64,000 nt of DNA. Source: Pseudomonadota bacterium. GTDB taxonomy: Bacteria; Pseudomonadota; Alphaproteobacteria; Sphingomonadales; Sphingomonadaceae. Positions 1 to 7,968 of this stretch are shown in pieces. The first letter of the stretch is position 1; each line of letters begins with the position of its first letter. Location: positions 310,001 to 374,000 of the forward strand of contig JAEWZX010000030.1 in assembly GCA_023394965.1 (NCBI GenBank). The letters are read 5' to 3'. The notes under the pieces were generated by a model. The model made no database searches. It was not told the DNA's origin and saw nothing but the letters and a program-made list of their open reading frames with translations. The translations under genes and the position numbers were made by a program.

Positions 1-1
1 G

Positions 2-61
2 GCGACCTACGGCGCGCGCTACGAGCGGTGTGACGTGGCCATGCGCTATATCGGCGATTAG
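2..61 (+). CDS. C-terminal end of an unidentified protein
   Basis: An open frame enters from the left edge and stops at TAG (59-61). Its last 19 residues read ATYGARYERCDVAMRYIGD. I do not recognise the family. cmk often precedes rpsA, but this tail does not look like the end of a CMP kinase. The frame could be chance, since only 20 codons are visible. Confidence 0.3.
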   Translation, partial: ATYGARYERCDVAMRYIGD

Positions 62-447
62 CGCGCGTCCTGCTGCGAAACCGCTTTCCTACAGCACGCC
101 GCACGGGTCATGCTTCAGGACATGACTCGCACCGCGCCCTGCCCCGCAGACTTTGGCCGTTTCCGGGTCATTCTGGCCCACTGCGCTTTTTTGCTTCTGG
201 ACAGTGTAACATGCGGTCCATGTCTCCCCGGCGCTGGTGCAATTTGCTTGCTTTTCCCCCGCGTTTCCCCTAGGCGCGCGCCCGTTCTCGCAATCTCCCG
301 ATTGAAAGGACCCGTTGGGCGGCATTCGGCTTCCAGCGGCATCGGCCCTCTTGCCCCGTTGGCCTGCGTAATGGTGCGCAGAGACGGGTAAAGACCCCGG
401 GAAAACCGGTGGCCGGTAGCAAAACGAACGTTAGGACTACTCAACAT
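62..447. other. Intergenic region and rpsA leader
   Basis: These 386 bases hold no convincing gene. Short frames on both strands are GC-driven shadows. The region contains one copy of the 28-bp repeat listed at 199-226 and the leader of rpsA. No clear -35/-10 pair for rpsA was found by eye. A long leader would fit autoregulated S1 genes, but no structure could be assigned. Confidence 0.5.
199..226. repeat. Interspersed 28-bp element, copy 1
   Basis: This 28-bp segment matches 17181-17208 at 26 of 28 positions; the mismatches are the two bases after GGACAGTGTAACA. Both copies follow a T6 run by 6-7 bases and lie upstream of a plus-strand gene (rpsA here, trpA there). The ends GGAC and GTCC form a small inverted pair. 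Function is unknown; it may be an operator, a promoter part or a dispersed repeat. Confidence 0.7.
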
Positions 448-2151
448 ATGGCAACTGCAGCCAATCCCACTCGCGATGATTTCGCGAAAATGCTCGACGA
501 GCAGCTCGGCGGCGCCGGCGACGAAGGCTTCGAAGGCCGCGTCGTAAAGGGCACCGTCACCGCCATCGAAAACGGTATGGCACACATCGATGTTGGCCTG
601 AAAAGCGAAGGCCGCGTCGATCTCAAGGAATTCCAGCGCTCCGAAACCGAAACCGCGCCCGGCGTCGGTGACGAAGTCGAAGTGTTTGTCGACCGCGTCG
701 AAAACGCCGAAGGCGAAGCGATGCTCAGCCGCGACCGCGCCCGCCGCGAAGCCGCCTGGGACAAGCTTGAAAGCGAATTCGGTGAAGGCAAGCGCGTCGA
801 AGGCCGCATCTTCGGCCGCGTCAAGGGTGGCTTCACCGTCGATCTCGACGGTGCCGTGGCCTTCCTGCCCGGTTCGCAGGTCGACATCCGCCCCGTGCGC
901 GACGTTACCCCGCTGATGGACATGGCGCAGCCGTTCCAGATCCTCAAGATGGACCGCCGCCGCGGTAACATCGTCGTTTCGCGCCGCGCGGTTCTTGAAG
1001 AAACCCGCGCCGAACAGCGCAGCGAGCTGATCGACAAGCTGGCTGAAGGCGAAGTGATCGACGGTGTCGTCAAGAACATCACCGATTACGGTGCATTCGT
1101 CGACCTCGGCGGTATCGACGGCCTGCTGCATGTCACCGACATGAGCTACAAGCGCGTCAACCACCCCAGCGAAATGATCGAAATCGGCCAGACCGTGACC
1201 GTCCAGATCATCCGCATCAACGAAGATACGCAGCGCATCAGCCTCGGCATGAAGCAGCTCGAATCGGATCCGTGGGATGGCGTCGCTGCCAAGTACCCGG
1301 TCGGCATGAAGATGACGGGTACCGTCACCAACATCACCGAATACGGTGCATTCGTCGAAATCGAACCGGGCATCGAAGGCCTGGTCCACGTTTCGGAAAT
1401 GAGCTGGACCAAGAAGAACGTCCACCCGGGCAAGATCGTTTCGACCTCGCAGGAAGTCGAAGTCATGGTCCTGGAAGTCGACAGCGAAAAGCGTCGCATC
1501 AGCCTCGGCCTCAAGCAGGCTCAGCGCAATCCCTGGGAAGAGTTCGCCGAAAAGCACCCGATTGGCTCGAAGGTCGAAGGCGAAGTCAAGAACGCCACCG
1601 AATTCGGTCTGTTCATCGGCCTCGATGGCGATGTGGACGGCATGGTCCACATGTCCGACATCGCATGGGGCATCTCGGGTGAAGACGCCCTCGCCCTGCA
1701 CCGCAAGGGCGAGCAGGTCGAAGCCGTCGTTCTCGACGTCGACACCGACAAGGAACGCATCAGCCTCGGCATGAAGCAGCTCGAAAAGGGTGCGCCGACC
1801 GAAGCAGGTGCCTCGGGCAGCCTGCGCAAGGGCGAAACCGTCACCGTTACCGTTCTCGAAGTCCGCGATGGCGGCCTCGAAGTTCAGGTTGGCGAAGACG
1901 GCGCGACCGGCTTCATCAAGCGCAGCGACCTTGGCCGCGACCGCGACGAACAGCGCCCCGACCGTTTCCAGGTCGGTGGCAAGGTCGACGCAATGGTCAC
2001 CGGTTTCGACCGCTCGAAGAAGCCCAACTTCTCGATCAAGGCACGTCAGATCGCCGAAGAGAAGGAAGCGGTTGCACAGTTCGGTTCGTCGGATTCGGGT
2101 GCCTCGCTTGGCGACATCCTCGGCGAAGCGCTGAAGAAGAAGGAAGACTAA
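448..2151 (+). CDS. rpsA: 30S ribosomal protein S1
   Basis: Ribosomal protein S1 binds mRNA and helps initiate translation on the 30S subunit. The 567-residue product has six S1 (OB-fold) repeats. Clear examples are GVVKNITDYGAFVDLGG in repeat 3, GTVTNITEYGAFVEI in repeat 4 and GEVKNATEFGLFIGLDG in repeat 5. Repeats 1, 2 and 6 are more divergent, as usual. Length matches alphaproteobacterial S1. ATG 448 is preferred because it opens the conserved N-terminus (MATAANPTRDDFAKML) and follows AGGA; an in-frame GTG at 409 would add 13 unconserved residues. The gene is alone and ends in a strong terminator. Confidence 0.98.
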   Translation: MATAANPTRDDFAKMLDEQLGGAGDEGFEGRVVKGTVTAIENGMAHIDVGLKSEGRVDLKEFQRSETETAPGVGDEVEVFVDRVENAEGEAMLSRDRARREAAWDKLESEFGEGKRVEGRIFGRVKGGFTVDLDGAVAFLPGSQVDIRPVRDVTPLMDMAQPFQILKMDRRRGNIVVSRRAVLEETRAEQRSELIDKLAEGEVIDGVVKNITDYGAFVDLGGIDGLLHVTDMSYKRVNHPSEMIEIGQTVTVQIIRINEDTQRISLGMKQLESDPWDGVAAKYPVGMKMTGTVTNITEYGAFVEIEPGIEGLVHVSEMSWTKKNVHPGKIVSTSQEVEVMVLEVDSEKRRISLGLKQAQRNPWEEFAEKHPIGSKVEGEVKNATEFGLFIGLDGDVDGMVHMSDIAWGISGEDALALHRKGEQVEAVVLDVDTDKERISLGMKQLEKGAPTEAGASGSLRKGETVTVTVLEVRDGGLEVQVGEDGATGFIKRSDLGRDRDEQRPDRFQVGGKVDAMVTGFDRSKKPNFSIKARQIAEEKEAVAQFGSSDSGASLGDILGEALKKKED

Positions 2152-2181
2152 GCTCTTCCTCCCTTCTCAGGGGTAATCAGG

Positions 2182-2217
2182 AAGGCCCGCTTGCTCATCC
2201 GAGCAGGCGGGCCTTTC
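2182..2217 (+). terminator. rpsA intrinsic terminator
   Basis: A 15-bp stem (AAGGCCCGCTTGCTC paired with GAGCAGGCGGGCCTT, one G-T pair) with loop ATCC begins 30 bases after the rpsA stop and runs into a short T-rich tail. Confidence 0.9.
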
Positions 2218-2249
2218 CTATATGGGTCAAGCAATCTACATTGCCTGCC

Positions 2250-3005
2250 ATGCTCGAAGTTCACCAATTCCCGTGTCTCTCCGACAACTACGGATACCTC
2301 CTCCACGATCCGGCCAGCGGCGAAACGGCTGCAATCGACACGCCGGACGGTCCAGAATATCTGAAACAGGCGGAAGCCAGGGGGTGGACGATCACCCAGA
2401 TCTGGAACACCCACTGGCACCCGGATCACGCGGGCGGCAACAAGACCATTGTGGATGCGACCGGCGCAACCATCACCGCACCGCAGGAAGTCGAGAAGCT
2501 CAGCCCGATCGACCGGGTGGTCGGCAATGGCGATACGGTGACACTTGGCGATTGGGCAGCGCGTGTAATCGATGTGTCAGGACATACAAACGGCCACATC
2601 GCCTATTATCTGGCCGACGCGGATATGGCTTTTGTCGGCGACAGCGTGTTCGCGCTGGGCTGCGGAAGGATGTTCGAAGGCGAGCCCGAACAGTTCTGGC
2701 ACAGCCTCGATCGCATTCGCCAATTGCCCGAAAACACTTTGCTCTACTGTGCGCATGAATACACTCAGGCCAATGCGAAGTTTGCGCTGCATGCCGATCC
2801 GGACAATACGGAATTGAAGCTCTACGCGAACCGCGTCGACGAAAAACGCGCCAATGGCGAACCCACGGTGCCAACGGTCCTTTCCCGCGAGCTGGAGACC
2901 AATCCGTTCCTGCGGGCTGACAAGGACTATATGCGGGACCGCTGGGGTGGCAGCAGCCCGGCGGAAACCTTCGCCGCCCTGCGCGCGGCCAAGGACAATT
3001 TCTGA
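2250..3005 (+). CDS. gloB: Hydroxyacylglutathione hydrolase (glyoxalase II)
   Basis: Glyoxalase II hydrolyses S-lactoylglutathione to D-lactate and glutathione, the second step of methylglyoxal detoxification in the cytoplasm. The 251-residue protein has the metallo-beta-lactamase motif THWHPDH (H55, H57, D59, H60), then H112, D131 and H169, giving the full binuclear metal set, and the family opening PCLSDNYGYLL. The C-terminal region carries the family's FLRA. Start ATG 2250 gives the standard N-terminus; TTG 2241 would add three residues. The next gene starts 2 bases after the stop, so they are probably co-transcribed. Confidence 0.95.
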   Translation: MLEVHQFPCLSDNYGYLLHDPASGETAAIDTPDGPEYLKQAEARGWTITQIWNTHWHPDHAGGNKTIVDATGATITAPQEVEKLSPIDRVVGNGDTVTLGDWAARVIDVSGHTNGHIAYYLADADMAFVGDSVFALGCGRMFEGEPEQFWHSLDRIRQLPENTLLYCAHEYTQANAKFALHADPDNTELKLYANRVDEKRANGEPTVPTVLSRELETNPFLRADKDYMRDRWGGSSPAETFAALRAAKDNF

Positions 3006-3007
3006 CA

Positions 3008-3580
3008 ATGCAGCCCTTTCAGCTTGCTGTGGTGGCCGCCTTGCTGTGCGGATGTATTGGCGCGGCAGGCACTCCGGTCTCTGCAGCTTCAACATCAGAC
3101 TCAACCATCGTAACCTCTCCCGCGACTTTGCCTAAGGCTGACGGACGTTTGCGGGTATTTCTCGGTGGAAGCATCGAAATGGGCGCCGCCCGCGACTGGC
3201 AGGCCGAGATGATCGAGGCTTTGCAGCACGACCCGGTAGTGCTGCTTAATCCTCGCAGATCCGACTGGGACCCATCCTGGCTGCCGGAGGCCGACAATCC
3301 CGAATTTCGCAAACAGGTGGAATGGGAACTCCAAGCGCTCGACAGTTCGGACATCATTGTCATCTACCTTGCGCCATCTACCAAAAGCCCCGTGAGCCTG
3401 ATGGAACTGGGCCTGCATGCACGAGGTGGCAAGGTCATCCTGTATTGCCCTCCAGGATTTTGGCGAAAGGGCAATGTAGATATTACGGCGGAACGCTATG
3501 GTATCGAGCAGGTCTCATCCATGGAAGAACTTGTTGCCGCAGTCCGGTCACGACTGAACGAGGGCCGGGAAGGGAGCTAG
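3008..3580 (+). CDS. Nucleoside 2-deoxyribosyltransferase-like protein with export signal
   Basis: Residues 47-185 look like the nucleoside 2-deoxyribosyltransferase-like fold (Nuc_deoxyrib_tr_2): RVFLGGSIEMG at 50-59 forms the phosphate/sugar loop, and SLMELGLHARGG carries a Glu (E133) in the place of the family's catalytic Glu. Oddly, the first 27 residues are hydrophobic and read as a signal or lipoprotein peptide, with L-C-G-C ending at C16 resembling a lipobox. No downstream ATG or GTG would remove it cleanly without losing the domain start. The family normally acts in the cytoplasm on nucleosides, so an exported copy would be unusual. Substrate is unknown. It lies between gloB and an oxidoreductase, 2 and 4 bases away, on one likely transcript. 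Confidence 0.75.
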   Translation: MQPFQLAVVAALLCGCIGAAGTPVSAASTSDSTIVTSPATLPKADGRLRVFLGGSIEMGAARDWQAEMIEALQHDPVVLLNPRRSDWDPSWLPEADNPEFRKQVEWELQALDSSDIIVIYLAPSTKSPVSLMELGLHARGGKVILYCPPGFWRKGNVDITAERYGIEQVSSMEELVAAVRSRLNEGREGS

Positions 3581-3584
3581 CCAG

Positions 3585-4550
3585 ATGAAAGCTGTTCTGG
3601 TGCGCCACCTTTCACCCGATCTTTCGGGAGTCGAGCTGGCCGACATCGAACAACCGCAGGGCGAAATTCTGGTTCGCGTGCGCGCCGCGTCGCTCAACTA
3701 TCCAGACCTGTTGATGACGCAGGGCAAATATCAGTTCAAACCGGAACCACCCTTTATCTCCGGCATGGAAATGGCAGGCGAAATCGTCGAAGCCCCGGCA
3801 GGCTCCCACTTCATGCATGGTGATAGAGTACGTGGCGGGACAAAGACTGGTGCTTTTGCGGAATATGTCGCCCTGCCCGCGGCCTCGCTTCGCAAAGTGC
3901 CAGATGGACTGGATTTTTCGACTGCAGCGGCCATGGGGGCAGCCTATCACACAGCCTATGTGGCGCTGGTTGAAATCGGCGGGCTACAGTCTGGCCAGAC
4001 CGTATTGATCCATGGCGCCAGCGGCGGCGTGGGGCTTGCTGCATGCGATCTCGCCCGCGCCATGGGGGCCAAAGTCATCGCGGCAACACATCGTGAGGAC
4101 AAGGCCGAACAATTGCGAGCCATCGCCAGGCCCGATGCGGTAATCCTCAATACTGGCCGTTTCCGGGAAACGGTTGCAGAATTGACCGACGGGCGTCTGT
4201 GCGACCTTGTCTTCGATCCTATCGGCGGTGACATATTCGACGAAAGTACGCGCTGTGTCACCTTTGACGGGAAGCTCTTGGTAATCGGTTTCGTCTCCGG
4301 GCGCATTCCGGAAATCGCAGTCAATATTCCATTGATCAAAGGCTTCTCAATCGTCGGTGTACGTGCCGGTGAATATGCACGCCGCTTTCCCGACCGTGGC
4401 AATCGTATCGCCGAGGCGATCGATCAGTTGGCGAAAGATGGCCGGATCACTCCACATGTGGACCGCAGACTTCCGCTGAGCTCCTGGCGCGAAGCGTTCG
4501 AGGCGATGCAGCGCGGCGATATTGTCGGGAAGATCGTTCTCGAACCCTGA
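3585..4550 (+). CDS. Zinc-independent quinone oxidoreductase (MDR family)
   Basis: A 321-residue medium-chain dehydrogenase/reductase resembling NADPH:quinone oxidoreductases. It has an N-terminal GroES-like domain, the motif SLNYPDLLMTQGKYQ, and a Rossmann nucleotide loop HGASGGVGLAA at 143-153. The zinc-binding cysteines of alcohol dehydrogenases are absent. It probably reduces quinones or enoyl compounds with NADPH; the substrate cannot be told from sequence. It is the third gene of the gloB run and ends just before the bidirectional terminator shared with the ATP synthase operon. Confidence 0.88.
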   Translation: MKAVLVRHLSPDLSGVELADIEQPQGEILVRVRAASLNYPDLLMTQGKYQFKPEPPFISGMEMAGEIVEAPAGSHFMHGDRVRGGTKTGAFAEYVALPAASLRKVPDGLDFSTAAAMGAAYHTAYVALVEIGGLQSGQTVLIHGASGGVGLAACDLARAMGAKVIAATHREDKAEQLRAIARPDAVILNTGRFRETVAELTDGRLCDLVFDPIGGDIFDESTRCVTFDGKLLVIGFVSGRIPEIAVNIPLIKGFSIVGVRAGEYARRFPDRGNRIAEAIDQLAKDGRITPHVDRRLPLSSWREAFEAMQRGDIVGKIVLEP

Positions 4551-4552
4551 AA

Positions 4553-4581
4553 CGAAAAGGGCGGCCCCGCAGGACCGCCCT
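4553..4581 (-). terminator. Terminator of the F0 operon, convergent region
   Basis: A 7-bp GC stem (AGGGCGG with CCGCCCT on the plus strand) is followed, reading the minus strand, by TTTTCGTTT. It therefore ends atpF transcripts and may also stop readthrough from the plus-strand oxidoreductase. Confidence 0.8.
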
Positions 4582-4607
4582 CTTGAGTGTTCTTTCGAAG
4601 CCGTTGA

Positions 4608-5180
4608 TCAAATACCGGCGATGACCTTATCGGCAAGCGCCTTGTCCGCCTCGGCATCGTGTTTCTCGGCGATCAGCTTGCGGCTCGCGGCAGTCGCGGC
4701 ATTGACCGCCCGGTTACGCACATCGTCGACTGCTTCGCGCTCGGCTGCAGCAATCTTGTCTTCGGCCATGCGCTTGCGGCGTTCGACCATCGCCTTGCTG
4801 TCGGCTTCGGCTTTTTCGAGCAGAGCGTCTGCTTCATGCTGCGCATTGGCGAGCATGGCTTCAGCATCCTTCTCGGCACCGGCGATCTTGTCGGCATATT
4901 CCTGGCGCAGCGCCTCCGCTTCAGCGCGCAGCTGCTTGGCCTCGTCGAGCTGTTCCTTGATCGCCGCAATCTTGCTGTCGAGGCCACCAGCGATGGTCTT
5001 GTGAACCTTGCCGCCGAAAAATGCGATCAGCAGGAGAACAAACATCGCGACAGAGACGATCTGGAACGGCGCAAGGCCGAACAGCTCCGGTTCCGCGTGG
5101 GTCGGCGCACCGCCGTGGCCTTCCTCTACGAAAGCTTCGGCGGCTTCGGTGGCGAATACTTCAGGAGTGGCATTAGCCAT
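4608..5180 (-). CDS. atpF: ATP synthase F0 subunit b
   Basis: Subunit b forms the peripheral stalk linking F0 to the F1 head. The 190-residue product has an N-terminal extension rich in Ala/Glu, one membrane segment around residues 37-57 (FQIVSVAMFVLLLIAFFGG), and then a long charged Ala/Glu/Lys/Arg coiled coil to the end. The start overlaps the end of the b' gene by 8 bases, typical of translational coupling. It is the last gene of the F0 operon; the F1 genes are elsewhere, as in other alphaproteobacteria. Confidence 0.95.
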   Translation of the reverse strand: MANATPEVFATEAAEAFVEEGHGGAPTHAEPELFGLAPFQIVSVAMFVLLLIAFFGGKVHKTIAGGLDSKIAAIKEQLDEAKQLRAEAEALRQEYADKIAGAEKDAEAMLANAQHEADALLEKAEADSKAMVERRKRMAEDKIAAAEREAVDDVRNRAVNAATAASRKLIAEKHDAEADKALADKVIAGI

Positions 5181-5667
5181 GGCTCATGGCCTCCTTGACG
5201 GCCTTCGCTGCAACAGGCTTGGTTACCTTGGCTCCTGCCAAACGCGCAACAATGTCCTGAGCGGCTTCGACAGCAACCGATTCCACTTCGGCAAGCGCAG
5301 CAGTGCGCGCTTCCGCGATACGGGTTTCGGCCTCTGTCAGCTTCTTGTCGAGCCGGGTCTGAGCAGCCTTCAGCTTGCTTTCGGATTTGGCGGCAGCCTC
5401 TTCCTTGGCCTTGGCCACAATCGCCTGTGCCGCAGCACGGTTCTCGTTTTCACGAACCCGCCAGGCTTCTTCCTGCTCGTCGGCAGCGTCCCGCGCAGCC
5501 TTGGCAGCGGCGAGGTCGGCGGCGATCTGGCCGTCACGCTGGGCGACGGTTTCCATCACCTTGGGCACCATGCCCTTGCCGATGACGAAGAAAGTGATGC
5601 CGAAGAAGACCAACAGCCAGAAGACCTGACTGGACCATGTTTCGGCAAGCTGTGCTATCTGGGGCAT
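5173..5667 (-). CDS. atpF2: ATP synthase F0 subunit b'
   Basis: This 164-residue b' protein pairs with b in the heterodimeric peripheral stalk found in alphaproteobacteria and cyanobacteria. It has a short N-terminus, one membrane segment at about 12-32 (SQVFWLLVFFGITFFVIG) and a long alanine-rich coiled coil. It sits between atpE and atpF. Paralogy with the next gene is visible in the helix composition, but this copy lacks the N-terminal extension, which is why it is called b'. Confidence 0.95.
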   Translation of the reverse strand: MPQIAQLAETWSSQVFWLLVFFGITFFVIGKGMVPKVMETVAQRDGQIAADLAAAKAARDAADEQEEAWRVRENENRAAAQAIVAKAKEEAAAKSESKLKAAQTRLDKKLTEAETRIAEARTAALAEVESVAVEAAQDIVARLAGAKVTKPVAAKAVKEAMSHG

Positions 5668-5746
5668 TGCAGCTCTCGAAAGGCGGGTACGAAAATTCGT
5701 GGGCCGGCCGGGATAAACCCGACCGGCTCAAATCCGATTGCGTCGA

Positions 5747-5974
5747 TCAGGCGACGAAGATCAGGATCATGGCAACGACGAACGCCAGCAGGCCGAGAAG
5801 TTCGGCAGCGGCGAAGCCGATGAAGAGGCGACCCTGCTGACCGTCGGCAGCACCGGGATTGCGCAGGGCGCTTTCGAGGAACGAACCGAAGACGTTACCA
5901 ACGCCGATCGCAGCCATACCGGCACCGATTGCAGCGAGGCCAGCGCCGATGAGCTTTGCAGCTTCCATTTCCAT
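5747..5974 (-). CDS. atpE: ATP synthase F0 subunit c
   Basis: This 75-residue proteolipid forms the proton-driven c-ring. Two membrane helices flank the polar loop RNPGAADGQQ (about 38-47). The proton-carrying acid is E58 in FAAAELLGLL. The glycine-rich first helix (AAIGAGMAAIGVG) is typical. There is no sodium-binding signature visible, so a proton ring is expected. Confidence 0.97.
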   Translation of the reverse strand: MEMEAAKLIGAGLAAIGAGMAAIGVGNVFGSFLESALRNPGAADGQQGRLFIGFAAAELLGLLAFVVAMILIFVA

Positions 5975-6011
5975 GACAAACTCCTTTGGAAAAACGTGTA
6001 AGATTGAAGAC

Positions 6012-6800
6012 TTAGTGAAGGTTCTCAGCGTCGTTGATATAGAGCGACGTCAGAAGAGCGAAGACATAGGCCTGGATGCCTGCAACCAGCAGTTCCAGCG
6101 CACAGATGCCGATCATGAGAATGAAGCTCGGCAAGCCGACCACACCGCCCCACAGGGCCCCAGCATTGGTACCGTCGATCACGAAGCTCGACAGCACTTC
6201 AAGCAGTACGTGCCCGGCCATCATGGCGACGAACAGACGCAGGCCGAGGCTGAACGGGCGCACCATGAACGAAATGAATTCGATCGGCGCGATGATCGGG
6301 ATCATCGGCAGCGGCGTGCCATGCGGCACGAACAGGCTGAAGAAATGGAGGCCGTGTTTCCAGAAACCCACCAGCAGCACGATCGCGAAGCTGATGATGG
6401 CCAGCACACCGGTCACGGTGAAGTGGCTGGTGAAGGTGAATGGGTGCAGTCCGATCACGCCCAGCGGCAACAGGCCGAGAATATTGGCGAACAGGATAAA
6501 CATGAAGAGGCTGAAGACATAGGGCACGTATTTACGACCCGCCTTGCCGATATTCGCTTCCAGCATGTTGTCGATGAAACCGGTGAAGGTTTCGACCGTC
6601 ATCTGCCAGCGACCCGGCACCAGCTGGCGCTTCATGCCGCCCAGCACGAAGAGGAAGAGCACCACGGTGGTGATCAGCATCCACAATGCGGAATTGGTGA
6701 AGGCGATGTTGTAGCCTGCGATTTCCCAGCCACCAGAACCGGCGAGCGGTTCGATGGTGAACTGATGCATCGGATCGACTTTGGCCTGCTCGGCTGCCAC
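6012..6800 (-). CDS. atpB: ATP synthase F0 subunit a
   Basis: Subunit a provides the two proton half-channels of F0. The 262-residue product has five to six hydrophobic segments and the conserved arginine R188 in FSLGLRLFVAMMAGH, which faces the c-ring acid. The N-terminal MHQFTIEPL motif is common in alphaproteobacterial subunit a. It lies second in the operon, between atpI and atpE. Confidence 0.96.
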   Translation of the reverse strand: MAAEQAKVDPMHQFTIEPLAGSGGWEIAGYNIAFTNSALWMLITTVVLFLFVLGGMKRQLVPGRWQMTVETFTGFIDNMLEANIGKAGRKYVPYVFSLFMFILFANILGLLPLGVIGLHPFTFTSHFTVTGVLAIISFAIVLLVGFWKHGLHFFSLFVPHGTPLPMIPIIAPIEFISFMVRPFSLGLRLFVAMMAGHVLLEVLSSFVIDGTNAGALWGGVVGLPSFILMIGICALELLVAGIQAYVFALLTSLYINDAENLH

Positions 6801-6855
6801 GTCTCTACTAGTCCCTAGATCCTGTAACTAACGCCCCGGAATCCCCATAATGGGA

Positions 6856-7176
6856 TTATTCTTCGGGGCGCTGGTTTGCCGCACGGATAATGTTCCTGAA
6901 GGCCACTGCAATTCCGAGGAACAGCCCGACCAACAGACCCCATGGATTGGTCCCGGTGAAATACCCGATGGCATAACCGATGACCGCACCGCCAAGAATC
7001 CCACCGAGAAGATCCGCAAGAACCCGGTTGCCGCTGCGATAATTCGCATCGGCCCCGGAAGCCTTGGGAAGGTTACGCTGTTCTTCGCGCTGCTGGGCGG
7101 CTGCGAGCCGCTTTTCCAGCGCGTCGATCCGCGCATCCTCCTCGATTGGTTCCCGTGCGGGTTCGTCATTGCTCAT
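6856..7176 (-). CDS. atpI: AtpI/AtpZ-family ATP synthase assembly protein
   Basis: A 106-residue protein with a charged N-terminal helix (residues 12-45) and two membrane segments (about 55-72 and 79-95; GGILGGAVIGYAIGYFTG), matching the AtpI family proposed to help c-ring assembly. It is the first gene of the F0 operon. The start follows AAAGGAG, an almost perfect ribosome binding site, eight bases upstream. Confidence 0.9.
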   Translation of the reverse strand: MSNDEPAREPIEEDARIDALEKRLAAAQQREEQRNLPKASGADANYRSGNRVLADLLGGILGGAVIGYAIGYFTGTNPWGLLVGLFLGIAVAFRNIIRAANQRPEE

Positions 7177-7239
7177 GCCTTGCTCCTTTGAAGGGGGTTG
7201 CGCGGCACGCGCAGGGACTTGCCCGCCAAGGGCGCCGCC

Positions 7240-7268
7240 CCCTTAGAAGGGGGGGGGTAACGAGTCAA
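7240..7268 (-). promoter_or_regulatory. Probable atp F0 operon promoter with a C9 spacer tract
   Basis: Reading the minus strand, TTGACT (7268-7263) is followed by exactly 17 bases and TAAGGG (7245-7240), then a GC-rich discriminator. The spacer contains nine consecutive C (G run at 7249-7257 on the plus strand). It lies 64 bases before the atpI start. The -10 is not a TATAAT type; a closely similar architecture occurs before tRNA-Val (34444-34472), and a looser one (TAGCGC) before purB (12005-12033). Confidence 0.6.
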
Positions 7269-7302
7269 CACGAGGAAGAACCGGAAACAGCCGCCATGTC
7301 GT

Positions 7303-7340
7303 AAAAAAGCCTCTCGGCCCCGCTTAGGGCCAAGAGGCTT
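7303..7340 (-). terminator. Terminator after ydbL
   Basis: A long stem (AAGCCTCT pairing with AGAGGCTT, then GGCCC with GGGCC after one mismatch) is followed on the minus strand by six T. It lies 24 bases after the ydbL stop and insulates the atp promoter. Confidence 0.88.
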
Positions 7341-7363
7341 TCGATAACAGTCAGATTCGAATG

Positions 7364-7765
7364 TTACGGGCAACGCGGGTCGCGTTGGGGAGCGCTCGCA
7401 TCGCGGGTCTGCCAGCTGCCGTTCGGGGCCTGATACTTTTCACCCGGCTTGGTTGCCATGATCGCCTGGCATCCGGCAGTCAGCGCATATTCTTCCAGCG
7501 TCGCATTGTTCGCCTTGGCCCGGTCCGAATAGACCGCACGGCGCTTGATGTTGATGTCGTTCACGATCTTGCGCAGGGCAGGCGTTTCCGCACCTACGAT
7601 GCCGAGATAGCCATCCATTTTCTCGCCAATCTCGCCCGCAGAACGTGCAGCGGCATAGGCAGGATCGCGCTGCGCGAAGGCCGGAGCGGCAAAACCCACC
7701 ATTGCCGTAGCGATGGCAGCAGCCGCGAGAACCGATTTCGTTACCTTGTTCATCATGTCATCCAT
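7364..7765 (-). CDS. ydbL: YdbL-family periplasmic protein (DUF1318)
   Basis: A small secreted protein of about 130 residues with an N-terminal signal peptide (VLAAAAIATAMVGFAAPAFA, cut after AFA) and a DUF1318-like body (YLGIVGAETPALRKIVNDIN; ending in a Cys-containing tail). In E. coli YdbL works with YdbH and YnbE, apparently guarding assembly of the YdbH-YnbE bridge. ATG 7765 overlaps the ynbE stop as TGATG, suggesting coupling; ATG 7756 is an alternative start. Confidence 0.88.
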   Translation of the reverse strand: MDDMMNKVTKSVLAAAAIATAMVGFAAPAFAQRDPAYAAARSAGEIGEKMDGYLGIVGAETPALRKIVNDINIKRRAVYSDRAKANNATLEEYALTAGCQAIMATKPGEKYQAPNGSWQTRDASAPQRDPRCP

Positions 7766-7968
7766 CAGAAGATATCCGCATTGTCTTCGATCGTATTGCC
7801 CGCATCTGCAGCAAGCCGGTAGATCACTTCCTGGCGGATGTTGACGTTCAGCTCGATCACGATCGGCTCTTCTGGCGCATTCACAGTGATGCAGCCGCCG
7901 AGCGCGACAGTGGCAAGCATGACGCCAGCCATCCTCCCGGTCAAATTCGCATGATTCATAGCGCTCAC
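7765..7968 (-). CDS. ynbE: YnbE-family outer-membrane lipoprotein
   Basis: A 67-residue lipoprotein: the signal ends in VALGGC, with the lipidated cysteine at about residue 26, followed by the family's ITVNAPEEPIVIELNVNI beta strand. In E. coli YnbE stacks on the C-terminus of YdbH to span the periplasm to the outer membrane. The start overlaps ydbH by 4 bases and the end overlaps ydbL by 3 bases, so the three are one translationally coupled unit. Confidence 0.9.
   Translation of the reverse strand: MSAMNHANLTGRMAGVMLATVALGGCITVNAPEEPIVIELNVNIRQEVIYRLAADAGNTIEDNADIF

Noticed and set aside
115..1701. Long minus-strand frame antisense to rpsA (528 codons)
   Set aside because: It is a shadow of GC-rich rpsA codons in another frame, with Asp/Ala/Phe-heavy composition and no domain, and includes the intergenic repeat.
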